From positions 389,733 to 453,732 of the forward strand of contig NZ_JAKKFD010000044.1 of NCBI RefSeq assembly GCF_022229005.1: a stretch of DNA of 64,000 bases. The letters run 5' to 3'. The notes under the pieces are model-generated. The model worked only from the letters and a program-made list of their open reading frames with translations, was not told the origin of the DNA and did not search any database. Source of the stretch: Micromonospora trifolii. GTDB taxonomy: Bacteria; Actinomycetota; Actinomycetes; Mycobacteriales; Micromonosporaceae. The position numbers and the translations under genes are program-made. Below are positions 9,103 through 17,941 of this stretch, in pieces; position 1 is the first letter of the stretch, and each line of letters opens with the position of its first letter.

Positions 9103-9198
9103 GAGGGGCGCCTTCCTTCGGCATGAGGGTGTGATGACGTGGCCCGCTGGCCGAGTCGTCGCCGCCAGCAGGTAATGAATCGGTGCCGTACTGAGTGG

Positions 9199-9906
9199 TC
9201 AGGACGAACGCGGCGGTGCCGCCGGGATGACGCGGCCAAGGAAAGGAGTCGCGGTGCGGTCCAGGCGGATGCGTCGCGGCAGCCCACCGTCAGCCGGTCG
9301 GCAGGGCTGCTCGTCGCAAGGTTGAGGGCGCCACATCCGCCACAGAGCGGGACCTCCCGACGCGAGCAGGATCGGCGAGCGCGGTTGATAGCCGCCTCGC
9401 GCGAGCAGTCCGTCTCCGGGCCGGTCACCGCTGTACTCCGCACACGACGGCAACCCCGCGAGGTCCAGGGTCTGGTGATGGGCGGCCAGCAACGCCTGCG
9501 CGGCGTCCCCGTGCCCGGGACGGACCGCGACGTGAGCGAGCTGGTGATGCGGACGGTGGGGACGCAGCCCATCGACACAGGCATGCAGCAGGGCGAACCG
9601 GGCCGCGTGCGGGCCGAGAAGCCTGTGCAGGTCGTACACCGATGCGGCAGCCGGCGGGGGTGGCTCCAACCGCGCGTGCCACACCGCCACCGCCGCGCGA
9701 TCGTCAGTCGTATCGACTCGACCGTGCTCCAGTCCTTGCAACAGCACAAGCCGTGCCCAGCGACGCAGAACCACTGCGCGCTTGGCGACATCAGGAACCA
9801 GCCAGACGCCCATAGGCTGGGCCATCAGCGACTCAGCCATAATCGAGGACAAAGCGTCAACGTCCTCGCCGGTCGCGCGACGAACCGTCGTCTCCATCAA
9901 TCTCAT
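9199..9906 (-). CDS. GNAT-family N-acetyltransferase
   Basis: A 235-residue protein opening with the GNAT beta1/alpha1 pattern TTVRRATGEDVDALSSIMAE. The acetyl-CoA pyrophosphate loop corresponds to HVAVRPGHGDAAQALL, and the C-terminal LLARGGYQPRS segment matches the usual strand 6-7 region. The last 50 residues are Arg/Pro-rich with no clear domain. The ATG overlaps the stop of the upstream reductase (ATGA). Substrate unknown: an amine such as the decarboxylase product, a self-resistance target or a peptide N-terminus are options. Confidence 0.8.
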   Translation of the reverse strand: MRLMETTVRRATGEDVDALSSIMAESLMAQPMGVWLVPDVAKRAVVLRRWARLVLLQGLEHGRVDTTDDRAAVAVWHARLEPPPPAAASVYDLHRLLGPHAARFALLHACVDGLRPHRPHHQLAHVAVRPGHGDAAQALLAAHHQTLDLAGLPSCAEYSGDRPGDGLLARGGYQPRSPILLASGGPALWRMWRPQPCDEQPCRPADGGLPRRIRLDRTATPFLGRVIPAAPPRSS

Positions 9907-11111
9907 GGCGTATCCCTCCGGAATTGGCAGAGCGAGCTACCGTCGCCGGCCGCCTCCAGCACAGTCGCCAGGTGGGCAGCGTGCGCTGAGCGTTGGCGAG
10001 ACACCCACAGCGCCGAATCGAGCGCGCGATGGAACGTCGCAGCGAGATGCAGGCTGTCCGCAGCGACCCCAGCGGCTGGCAGCCGGTACCGCGCCGCCTC
10101 GATCAACCGCGGTGAACCGCAGACATAGAACGCCTGCCCCGGCTGATGGTGATACAGGGCCAGGCTGAGCAGATCGCCCTGCGCTGCGGGCTCCACATCA
10201 TGGTCGTTCGAGAATGCCAACACGACCGTGAGCCAGTCAGCATGCGCCTGTTCAAGCTTGTCCAACGCGACCGCGTCGTAAAGGTCCAGAAGCGTCCGCA
10301 CGCCCACCACCAACGTCACCCGCCGACCGTTTGGCGATGCGGCAACTTGCTCGACCAACGCCCGCAGCGGCGCAAGACCAGTGCCCCCGGCCGCCAACAG
10401 CAGATCGGCGTCACCAGCGGCCTCCAGCGACAACCCGACGTCGGAAGCCGGCCCCAGCCACAACAGCTCCCCCGGAGCCACCCGCTCGACCAGAACAGGC
10501 GAAACCACACCGTCCGGTACGGCACGAACGTGGAACTCCACCCGCCCATCCGGGCGCGGAACGCTCGCCGGCGAATACCACCGCCACAGCCCCGGCAGCC
10601 GAGGCGTACACACCGGCAGCGCCTGACCAGGCAAATACCGAACCCTCCGCATCGGCCGGACAGTCAACACCGCAACACCATCGGCGGCTGCCTCGCACGC
10701 CTCCACCTCGCCGAACGTCACATGCGGACCATCACCCAACGCCCCCGCCGCGCGCTCGGCGAGCCGCAGCGCCCGACGACACCCCAGCTCCCACTGACCC
10801 GCCAGCTCGGGCTCCCAACCCTCGCCCGCGAACCGGCGCACCGTATCGACCAACGCCGCCGCGACGGCCGTCCCGTGATACGGCTGAAGATCAAAACGTC
10901 GGTATACCCGACCCAACACCGCCAACGCCGCGCGCCGACCAGCCGGATCACCCCGACCCGCGACCAACTGCCCAAGCGTCGAGAAGAACACCGCCGCGAA
11001 CTGGTGCGGGAGTAGCCGCACGCTGCGGTCCTCCATGAACGACCAGAAGTGGTCGGCAGCTCGGCCAGGCGAGGCGAGGGCGACCGCCAGCGAGAGCCCC
11101 AGGTCAGCCAT
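9903..11111 (-). CDS. Globin-like domain fused to FAD/NAD(P)H reductase (flavohaemoglobin-like)
   Basis: A 402-residue two-domain protein. Residues about 1-135 align with the globin part of actinobacterial flavohaemoglobins; residues about 145-370 form a ferredoxin-NADP reductase module with RWYSPASVP (FAD binding), LLLAAGGTGLAPLRALV (NAD(P) binding) and AFYVCGSP. In the globin part, the usual LGRDHRRF stretch reads LGRVYRRF, so the proximal haem ligand His is replaced by Tyr70. Canonical members detoxify NO; loss of the ligand makes that doubtful, and a flavin reductase role for the cluster is possible. Start ATG at 11111 is the best fit to the globin N-terminus; an in-frame start at 11180 is possible. 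Confidence 0.75.
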   Translation of the reverse strand: MADLGLSLAVALASPGRAADHFWSFMEDRSVRLLPHQFAAVFFSTLGQLVAGRGDPAGRRAALAVLGRVYRRFDLQPYHGTAVAAALVDTVRRFAGEGWEPELAGQWELGCRRALRLAERAAGALGDGPHVTFGEVEACEAAADGVAVLTVRPMRRVRYLPGQALPVCTPRLPGLWRWYSPASVPRPDGRVEFHVRAVPDGVVSPVLVERVAPGELLWLGPASDVGLSLEAAGDADLLLAAGGTGLAPLRALVEQVAASPNGRRVTLVVGVRTLLDLYDAVALDKLEQAHADWLTVVLAFSNDHDVEPAAQGDLLSLALYHHQPGQAFYVCGSPRLIEAARYRLPAAGVAADSLHLAATFHRALDSALWVSRQRSAHAAHLATVLEAAGDGSSLCQFRRDTP

Positions 11112-11489
11112 CGCGCCGGCTGGTCCTGGGTGCGCGGACAACGCTAAGCACCACCCGACTGGGCTTCGGACCCTCCGCACACGTCTTTACCCGTGCCTCG
11201 GTAGCCCTGTGCCACGTCACGTTAATGCCCACGGGATCGAACGACCTATCGTCGGCCGGAACAAACCACTTTCTCCGGTGCATCTTTATGCCACCCCTCT
11301 CTCGGCCCCCAACTTGGCTTCTCCATCCAGGAGGCTCGCCAGCGCCTCTAGGGCGGACCACCCCCTGCTCACCGCCGAGCCGGGCGACCTGAGTTCTGCG
11401 CGGCCCAATCACCGACAGCAACTGGTCGACACCGAAACGGATGGCCCGTTCAGGAAAGCCGAACGACCAGAGCAAATCGACGCTTAGCT

Positions 11490-11509
11490 TGTTGTCTCGC
11501 TGTTGTCTC
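11490..11509. promoter_or_regulatory. Direct repeat TGTTGTCTC, 11-bp period, in the divergent spacer
   Basis: TGTTGTCTC occurs at 11490-11498 and again at 11501-11509, one helical turn apart, in the spacer between the lanthipeptide-side operon and the XRE-type regulator gene. Such spacing suits two recognition helices on one DNA face, so it is a candidate operator for the regulator that begins at 11597. The rest of the roughly 480-bp spacer (11112-11596) shows no gene; promoters for both directions must lie here. Confidence 0.4.
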
Positions 11510-11596
11510 ATGACGAGTCCGAGCAGTTTCCGCAGCTGAGAGCACGTTTCTTTGACCGGATCGGACTAGAGTGACGGCGACGATCGGGGAGGCAGG

Positions 11597-12940
11597 ATGA
11601 CGCGGACACCATCGCCACGGAGTCAGCTCTTGGTGCATCCGTTGAGCTACGTTCGAGAACAGCGAAGCTGGACGCAGCAAGATCTCGTCGATGTCATCGC
11701 GCGCCGTCTAAACACTGCAGCCCGGCGCGAGAAGGCTTGGCGCTGGGAGCGATGGGGCGTGGTGCCGGATGAGGATTCACAGGTCGCATTGGCCGACGAA
11801 CTCGGCGTTGATAGGCAAACGGTTAAGGCGCTCGGGTGGCCCCACTGGCTCCCTACCGGTCCCGCGATCAGCGCGTCAGCACCCTGGACCATCAGGGGAG
11901 CAGTGGCCTTGCTTGACGACACTGCAGGACCAGCAGTGCTAGATCGCCGAGGGTTTCTGATCATGCAGGCCGGGTTAGCTGCCGCGATAGCCGAACGGTG
12001 GCTCGCAACCGAGCCACCGAAGATCAACGCAGCGCTTGAGGGAGGCCGCGTCGACACAGATCTCCTAGATTGCTTTGAGCAGCGGCTGCCGGCCCTGCGC
12101 CGCATGGACGCCAGCCTCGGGGGCGGGAGCGTGCGGTCGCTGGTTGACGCCGAGCTGCGGCTGGTAACGGATCTCCTGCGCCACAGCAGCTACTCGGAGC
12201 TTGCCGGCAATCGCCTGCTGGTTGTCGCCGCCGAGTTGGGGCGAATCGCTGGCTGGGCCAGTTTCGATGCAGGATTCCACGCGGCGGCCGAGCGTTACTG
12301 GTTTGCCGCCCTACACGCTGCCCACTCCGCAGCCGACCGCGCGGCAGGCGCGAACATCCTAAAGTGCATGAGCCTTCAGAGAGTCGACACTGAACGTCCC
12401 ACCGAGGCCCTCCGTTTGGCCAACGCTGCGCGGGCTGGGGCGAAGGATGCGCCCGCCCGCGTACGAGCGATGCTCACTACGCGTTTGGCTCGCACACATG
12501 CAGTGCTTGGTGAATCGGTAGCGTGCGAGCGCCGACTCGCAGAGGCCGACACAGAGATGTCACGCGCTGACGAGGAAGCAAGCCCGGCCTGGGCCAGCTA
12601 CTTTGATCAGGCGGAGTACTCCGCCCAGGTTGCGGCCTGCTACCTGCTCCTGCAGCGCCACCAAGCCAGCGACTACTGGCTTCAGCAGACCCTCGCACTC
12701 CAACCGGCCGAGCGCAGCCGCGACCGCGCAACCTATCTGATCTGGCGCGCTGACTCCGTACTCAATCTCGGAGATGTCGAGCAGGCGTGCAGCCTCGTCG
12801 CCCAGGCTGCCCCAGATGTCGTCGCCACCCGATCCGTGCGCAACCATCGCCGCTTGCTCGACATCCATGGTCGTCTCGTGGCGCATCGACACCCCGCCGC
12901 AGGAGAGTTGGATGAGTGCGTGCGTAGTCTGCTGACATGA
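11597..12940 (+). CDS. XRE-family regulator with TPR-like C-terminal region
   Basis: A 447-residue protein. Residues about 13-65 form a Cro/C1-type helix-turn-helix with the pattern LSYVREQRSWTQQDLVDVIA and LADELGVDRQTVKALGW. The rest is alpha-helical with repeated Ala-rich helices of TPR type, for example AAERYWFAALHAAHSAADRAAGANI, as in many actinobacterial regulators of secondary metabolism. It starts at ATG with GGGAGGCAGG upstream and overlaps the following SDR gene by ATGA. Divergent from the lanthipeptide-side operon, it is the obvious candidate to control that operon. Confidence 0.85.
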   Translation: MTRTPSPRSQLLVHPLSYVREQRSWTQQDLVDVIARRLNTAARREKAWRWERWGVVPDEDSQVALADELGVDRQTVKALGWPHWLPTGPAISASAPWTIRGAVALLDDTAGPAVLDRRGFLIMQAGLAAAIAERWLATEPPKINAALEGGRVDTDLLDCFEQRLPALRRMDASLGGGSVRSLVDAELRLVTDLLRHSSYSELAGNRLLVVAAELGRIAGWASFDAGFHAAAERYWFAALHAAHSAADRAAGANILKCMSLQRVDTERPTEALRLANAARAGAKDAPARVRAMLTTRLARTHAVLGESVACERRLAEADTEMSRADEEASPAWASYFDQAEYSAQVAACYLLLQRHQASDYWLQQTLALQPAERSRDRATYLIWRADSVLNLGDVEQACSLVAQAAPDVVATRSVRNHRRLLDIHGRLVAHRHPAAGELDECVRSLLT

Positions 12941-13644
12941 GTGAGGCCAATAGGGTCGCAGTTGTCACCGGCTCCAACCGCGGTCTCGGCAAGGCCATCG
13001 CCCGCGGCTTAGCCGAGACCGGTGCCCACGTGGTCGTCACGGCCCGCACCGAGGAGGCCGCACATCGGGCCGCCGACGAGCTTCTCGCGGATGAGCTCTC
13101 TGCATCCGGCCAGCAACTAGACATCGCCGATCCGGCAAGCGTCGCTCGTGCCATGGCGGACGTGGGCTACCAGTACGGCCGGCTAGACATCCTCGTCAAC
13201 AACGCCGGCATCGCCATCGACCGAGGCCAGGCAGCGGCCAGCGCCGACCTCGAGAAGGTGCGAGCCACCCTGGACACCAACATCATGGGGACCTGGCGCT
13301 GCTGCACCGCAGCCATCCCCGAGATGAGAAAGAACGGGTACGGCCGGATCGTCAACGTCACCAGCCACATGGGCACGTTTGGCGAGATGGGAACCGGAAG
13401 CGTCTCCTACCGAGTGTCCAAGGCTGGGGTGAACGCACTAACCTGCATCCTCGCAGCTGAGCTCAAGGACGACGGCATCTTGGTGAACGCGGCGTCCCCG
13501 GGAAAGGTCGACACCCGCCTGGCCTACGGAAAGGCGAACTCCACGCCCGACGAAGCTGCGGACACCTTCGTATGGCTTGCCACACTGCCGTCAGACGGCC
13601 CGACCGGGGGACTCTACTTCCAACGACGACCACTCGCCTGGTAG
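12937..13644 (+). CDS. SDR-family NAD(P)-dependent oxidoreductase
   Basis: A 235-residue classical short-chain dehydrogenase. TGSNRGLG (11-18) binds the dinucleotide, NNAG (88-91) is present, and the catalytic tetrad residues Ser143, Tyr158 and Lys162 (SYRVSK) are intact. The C-terminus (GGLYFQRRPLAW) differs from common FabG ends, close to methyltransferase-neighbour and carbonyl-reductase types. It is translationally coupled to the regulator gene (ATGA). The substrate cannot be inferred. Confidence 0.88.
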   Translation: MSEANRVAVVTGSNRGLGKAIARGLAETGAHVVVTARTEEAAHRAADELLADELSASGQQLDIADPASVARAMADVGYQYGRLDILVNNAGIAIDRGQAAASADLEKVRATLDTNIMGTWRCCTAAIPEMRKNGYGRIVNVTSHMGTFGEMGTGSVSYRVSKAGVNALTCILAAELKDDGILVNAASPGKVDTRLAYGKANSTPDEAADTFVWLATLPSDGPTGGLYFQRRPLAW

Positions 13645-13733
13645 CGGCATCACCGGACAGGCTGGGCGGCACCGAGCTACCTCTGCGTGATCAACAGATG
13701 ACGTGAACGAGATCTTCATGTTTGACTGTGTGT

Positions 13734-15632
13734 ATGCAGGCGGGGGAAGCGCGGCTGTCGATCGATTGTGGTGGCAGCAGTACCGTGGCAGTTCTTGCCT
13801 GGGCTGACGGCGGCGCGTCTGCGCTGTCGTTTGACGGGTTGCCGTATCTGCCCAGCGCTGTGTACGTAGGCCCCGACGGGGAAGTACGGACAGGGCAGCG
13901 GGCGTGGCAGGCCGCCGTAGAGCAGCCGAGCAGTTTCATTCCGAGCCCTCGCCGCGCCGTCGACGGCGACGGCACGGTCGAAAACACCCCGGTGGAGGCA
14001 CTTGCGCTGGCGGCGGCGCCACTGCGCACGGTCGCGGCCGAAGCGGAGCGGGTTGCGGGCGGGCCGGTGCGCGATGTGCGGCTTGTGGTGCCGGCAGGTT
14101 GGGGGCCGCGTCGGCGTACCTGGATGAGGCAGGCCGCGCATCGGGCGGGTCTTGCGCAGCCGCGTCTCGTCGAGGCGCCGGTAGCCGTCGCCGAGTACCT
14201 GCTGGCGACCGGCCTGCAACTGCCGGTCGGGGCGTTTATCGTGGTTAGTGACGTCGGCGCGGGCGCGGAGGTGACGGTGCTTCGCCGCGGCCCGGCGGGG
14301 TTTGAGGTCCTCTCGACCCTCGCTGACCCTGCCGCCGGCGGCACCGCCGTCGACTCGGCCTTGACTGCCGTTCTGACCTCCGGTCGGGACGCATCCGTTG
14401 ACGGCGTGGGCGATTGGGCGACAGCGCAGAGCATCCGTGCCGCGAAGGAATCCTTGGCAGTCCACCCGGCGGTCACGGTGCCGCTAGCCGGGCAGGCTCC
14501 GGTCGTCGCGAACAGCGCCATGCTCGTTGAGGCCGCCCTGCCGGTGGTGCGACGCGTCGCGGAGTTGGTTGAGGAAACGATCGCCGCTGCCGAGCTGTCC
14601 GCCAGTGACCTCGCGGGGATCTTTTGCGTCGGTGGCAGCGCCCAGCTGCCGCACTTGGACGCGGTTATCGCCGAGCGTACGGGCATCACTGCCACGGTTG
14701 TCCCCGAGCCGCAGTTCGTCGCGGCTCGGGGTGCTGCGGACGCTGGCGCCGCGGATGCGGGGGCGGCGGTTGTGGTGGAGGTGCCGGTACCGCCGGTGCG
14801 ACGGGCCGTGGCGATCGCGGTGCCGGGCTTCGCGTCGCTGGCCCTGATCTGGCAGGTCCTCCTGACCGCGGAACAGTTCAATCTGATGAACGTCTACCGC
14901 TCGGTGAGTTTGAACTGGGGCGAGTTCACGATGGCCGCCGTGTTCGCCCTGCTGGCCTGCCTCGCCGCGGGGACGGTCCTCGGTTCCCTGATCGCCGCGC
15001 GTAGCCCCTCCCCGAGTACCCGCACCGAGGGCGGGAAGGTCAGTATCGGCATCCTCGCCGCCGTCAGTCTCGGCGCGGCGATCGCCGGTCTCTACGCGGT
15101 CGTCACCAGCCAGTACTTCGGCGAACCCGTGGGCCCGTTCCTGAAATGGGCGTTGTGGCCGATCACGCCGATCGTGGTGATGGCCGTGGCGATGGCGGTG
15201 GTCGCCGCCCGGCAATGGCGTGCCCCGCACGGCGGCTGGTCGGCGCTGCTGGCCGCACCGACCGGGTCGATCGTCACCGCAGCGCTCGGCATGGGGTTGA
15301 TCCAGTACTCCCTGACGGCCGACAGGTGGCCCGACCGGCTGTTGTGGATCGACGTCGCCGGGCGCGTCGGTGGACTTCTCCTCGGCGTCGGGCTGGTCAT
15401 GGCGCTGGTGGCGCCGCTGATGTTCCGCCTCATCCTCAGCGCCCCCGTCGCGGTCATCAGCGCCGCGATCGTCAGCAGGCAGGCCGCCGGCATTCTCGGC
15501 GTCAGCTACGCCGTGGCCGTAGCGATGTGGTGGGCAGCCCGACTGTGGACCCGCATCATCCGCCCCACCCCGGCCGGCGCCACCACGACATCACCCGCAG
15601 TGCTTGCCGGCACGTCGGGTGGAGGTACGTGA
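13734..15632 (+). CDS. Hsp70-like ATPase with C-terminal transmembrane segment
   Basis: A 632-residue protein. The first 350 residues carry the actin/Hsp70 nucleotide-binding fold: SIDCGGSSTVAVLAW (phosphate 1), VRDVRLVVPAGWGPRRR, a degenerate phosphate-2 loop VVSDVGAGAEVTVL, and IFCVGGSAQLPHL (adenosine motif). Instead of a peptide-binding domain it has about seven hydrophobic helices from residue 365 onwards. The ATG at 13734 is chosen, but TTG (13722) and GTG (13728) are in frame. The gene overlaps the next one, whose product is also membrane-anchored, so they probably form a complex at the membrane. Confidence 0.8.
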   Translation: MQAGEARLSIDCGGSSTVAVLAWADGGASALSFDGLPYLPSAVYVGPDGEVRTGQRAWQAAVEQPSSFIPSPRRAVDGDGTVENTPVEALALAAAPLRTVAAEAERVAGGPVRDVRLVVPAGWGPRRRTWMRQAAHRAGLAQPRLVEAPVAVAEYLLATGLQLPVGAFIVVSDVGAGAEVTVLRRGPAGFEVLSTLADPAAGGTAVDSALTAVLTSGRDASVDGVGDWATAQSIRAAKESLAVHPAVTVPLAGQAPVVANSAMLVEAALPVVRRVAELVEETIAAAELSASDLAGIFCVGGSAQLPHLDAVIAERTGITATVVPEPQFVAARGAADAGAADAGAAVVVEVPVPPVRRAVAIAVPGFASLALIWQVLLTAEQFNLMNVYRSVSLNWGEFTMAAVFALLACLAAGTVLGSLIAARSPSPSTRTEGGKVSIGILAAVSLGAAIAGLYAVVTSQYFGEPVGPFLKWALWPITPIVVMAVAMAVVAARQWRAPHGGWSALLAAPTGSIVTAALGMGLIQYSLTADRWPDRLLWIDVAGRVGGLLLGVGLVMALVAPLMFRLILSAPVAVISAAIVSRQAAGILGVSYAVAVAMWWAARLWTRIIRPTPAGATTTSPAVLAGTSGGGT

Positions 15633-15633
15633 C

Positions 15634-17703
15634 GTGCGGTGGCCCCGCCAGCTGATGTCACTGCTGGTCGTCCTCGCGCTCCTGGCCGGCCCGCCCGCGG
15701 TGCTGCTCTTCCTGATCGGCCCACCCGTCAGCGGGTGGCCCCGCACGAAGCAGATAGAGGCGTGGGTGCAGCAACCGCTGACCGAGGAAACCCTCACCGC
15801 CGCGTTGACGACCGGCGCATGGCTGCTGTGGCTGCTACTCGCCTACACCGTCACCGTCCGGGCCGTGACCCGCCTGCACGCCACCGCGGCATGGCTACGA
15901 CACGTTCCCCTGCCCACGCCGTGGCAGGCGACGGCCAGCGGAATGGCGGGAGCCGCCGTGTTCGGCATCACCACCCACCCCGTCACCACCGCCGCACCGC
16001 AACCACCACCATCGTCAGCAGCGGGAACACCCGGGCAACCCGCCGCCGCCACCCCGACACCCGACGACAGGGCGGTCAGCGACGGCGGGATCCTCGTGCC
16101 CGGCGGATGGCTACCCCGGGATACCGCCGAGTCGGTCGCCGCCGCCGCAGCCCTGCTCTGGCTCCGCCGCCGCCGCGACTACCGACCCCGCCCCCTCACC
16201 CCGAACGCCCCCGACGAAGCACAAACTCCCCGGCTGCCCCCGGCCGTTACGGCCGTGCAGGCTGCCCTCGCCGACGCTCCCGCTGCGTCGCACGCGCCGG
16301 CACCCACGGACAGCTTCACCGCCCTCGTCGAGGTCCTCCCAACCGGCGGCGTGGGCCTCACCGGGCCGGGAACTCTGCCCATTGGCCGCGGTCTGCTCCT
16401 CACGGCGGTGCTGGCCGGTCATCGTCACCCCGCCCCGACGGTGGTCGTCACCAGGGCAGCGCTGACCGACCTGCTCGGCCCCGACGCAGAACCGCTCGGT
16501 GAGCGCCTGCCACAGCTGACAATCGCCGAAGACCCTGGCGACGCCATCCGGATCGTCGAGGGTGTCGACCCCCCGAGGATGGTGATCCTGGTCGGGGACG
16601 ACGGCGACGCCGACGACGTGACACACCTCGCCGGTGTGACGGCCGCGAACGGCGGAAGGCTGGTCGTGCTGGGAGGCTGGCCGACCGGCGAGACCTGGCA
16701 TGCCGCACCGACAGGCCGCCTCCACGACCCCACCCACCCCGACAACCCTGCCCCTCGACTGTGTGTCCTGGACCAGGTCACCGCCGTCGACCTCCTCACC
16801 GTCATCGCCCACCCCGAACCGACAACGCCCTCCCCCGCGCCACCACGCACGCCGCTGCCCTCAGCGGCGACACCGAAACCACGGGTGCCACGACAGAGCA
16901 CCCGGGGAACACCGCACCGGCCACCGGCCGCCACCCACCAGCGGCTGCACCTGCGGGTCCTGGGCGAACCCACGCTGCTCATCGACGGCGAGCCCCTCAC
17001 CATCCGGCGCAGCGCCGCCGTTCAAATCCTCGCCTTCCTCGCCGCCCACCCCACCGGCGCCGACACCCGGGAACTGACCGCGGCCATCTGGCCGGGCCTA
17101 CCCCGCAGCTCCCTGACCGGCCGGCTCTACACCACCCTCAGCGACCTCCGCGGCGCCATCCGGAGCGCCAGCGGTCTCCCCGTCATCGAACACACCGACG
17201 ACCGCTACCGCCTCAACCCTGCTCAGGTAGACGTCGACCTGTGGCACCTGCATGCCGCCGTTCACCAGGCCGCCGCGACCGTCACCGACACCACGGCAGC
17301 CTGGCGGGCGGTTCGTGACGCCTACCCCGCCGACCTCGCCGCCGGACGCACCTGGCCGTGGCTGGACCCCATCCGCGAGGTCACCCGCCGGCGCGTCATC
17401 GACACCTGCGCCGCCCTCGCCGACTGCGAAAACGACCCCCAGCGGGCCCTCGTTCTGCTGCAGGGCGGCGTTGACATCGACCCGTACAACGCCGACCTCC
17501 ACGAGCGCCTTGTCACCACCCTCACCGTCCTCGGCGACCGCGAGGCCGCCGACCAGCTGCACAACCGCTACCTCCGCACCCTTGCGCAGGCCGGCATCGA
17601 CAACGAATCCCTGGGCCACCGCGCTACCAGGAGCACCACCGCCCAGCCGGAACCTGCCCTCCACTCCTGGGAGCACCGCAGCACCCACATCCCGCTGAAT
17701 TGA
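15634..17703 (+). CDS. Membrane-anchored winged-helix/BTAD protein
   Basis: A 689-residue protein. The N-terminus has two to three membrane helices (MSLLVVLALLAGPPAVLLF; LLWLLLAYTVTV) and a further hydrophobic stretch before WLRRRRD. A long middle part holds a Rossmann-like segment (MVILVGDD). The C-terminal 250 residues are an OmpR-type winged helix (LRVLGEPTLLIDGEPL) followed by a bacterial transcriptional activator domain, as in SARP regulators. The GTG at 15634 follows GGAGG and the upstream stop. Being tethered to the membrane it may not act as a free DNA-binding protein; coupling to the Hsp70-like ATPase suggests a sensing complex. A paralogue-like architecture occurs at 32233. Confidence 0.8.
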   Translation: MRWPRQLMSLLVVLALLAGPPAVLLFLIGPPVSGWPRTKQIEAWVQQPLTEETLTAALTTGAWLLWLLLAYTVTVRAVTRLHATAAWLRHVPLPTPWQATASGMAGAAVFGITTHPVTTAAPQPPPSSAAGTPGQPAAATPTPDDRAVSDGGILVPGGWLPRDTAESVAAAAALLWLRRRRDYRPRPLTPNAPDEAQTPRLPPAVTAVQAALADAPAASHAPAPTDSFTALVEVLPTGGVGLTGPGTLPIGRGLLLTAVLAGHRHPAPTVVVTRAALTDLLGPDAEPLGERLPQLTIAEDPGDAIRIVEGVDPPRMVILVGDDGDADDVTHLAGVTAANGGRLVVLGGWPTGETWHAAPTGRLHDPTHPDNPAPRLCVLDQVTAVDLLTVIAHPEPTTPSPAPPRTPLPSAATPKPRVPRQSTRGTPHRPPAATHQRLHLRVLGEPTLLIDGEPLTIRRSAAVQILAFLAAHPTGADTRELTAAIWPGLPRSSLTGRLYTTLSDLRGAIRSASGLPVIEHTDDRYRLNPAQVDVDLWHLHAAVHQAAATVTDTTAAWRAVRDAYPADLAAGRTWPWLDPIREVTRRRVIDTCAALADCENDPQRALVLLQGGVDIDPYNADLHERLVTTLTVLGDREAADQLHNRYLRTLAQAGIDNESLGHRATRSTTAQPEPALHSWEHRSTHIPLN

Positions 17704-17941
17704 GATGAGCTCCACGTCCGCGCATCGGTAGTCGATCACGGCGCGGTTGTCGTCCTGCGGCTGTTGCCGCTGGCAATGCTGCCCAGGTCTTCCGGTGGCC
17801 GGAAGTTAGACGCTTCCGACAATGCGGGACGCCGGCGTCAGACAGGCGTTCTCGGCGCCTACCCAGGCTCGGCGACCTGATCGCGCCGACGATAGTGACA
17901 CGCTGCAGGTCCCGTAGACGTCGACCGACGGGTCGGCGAGG

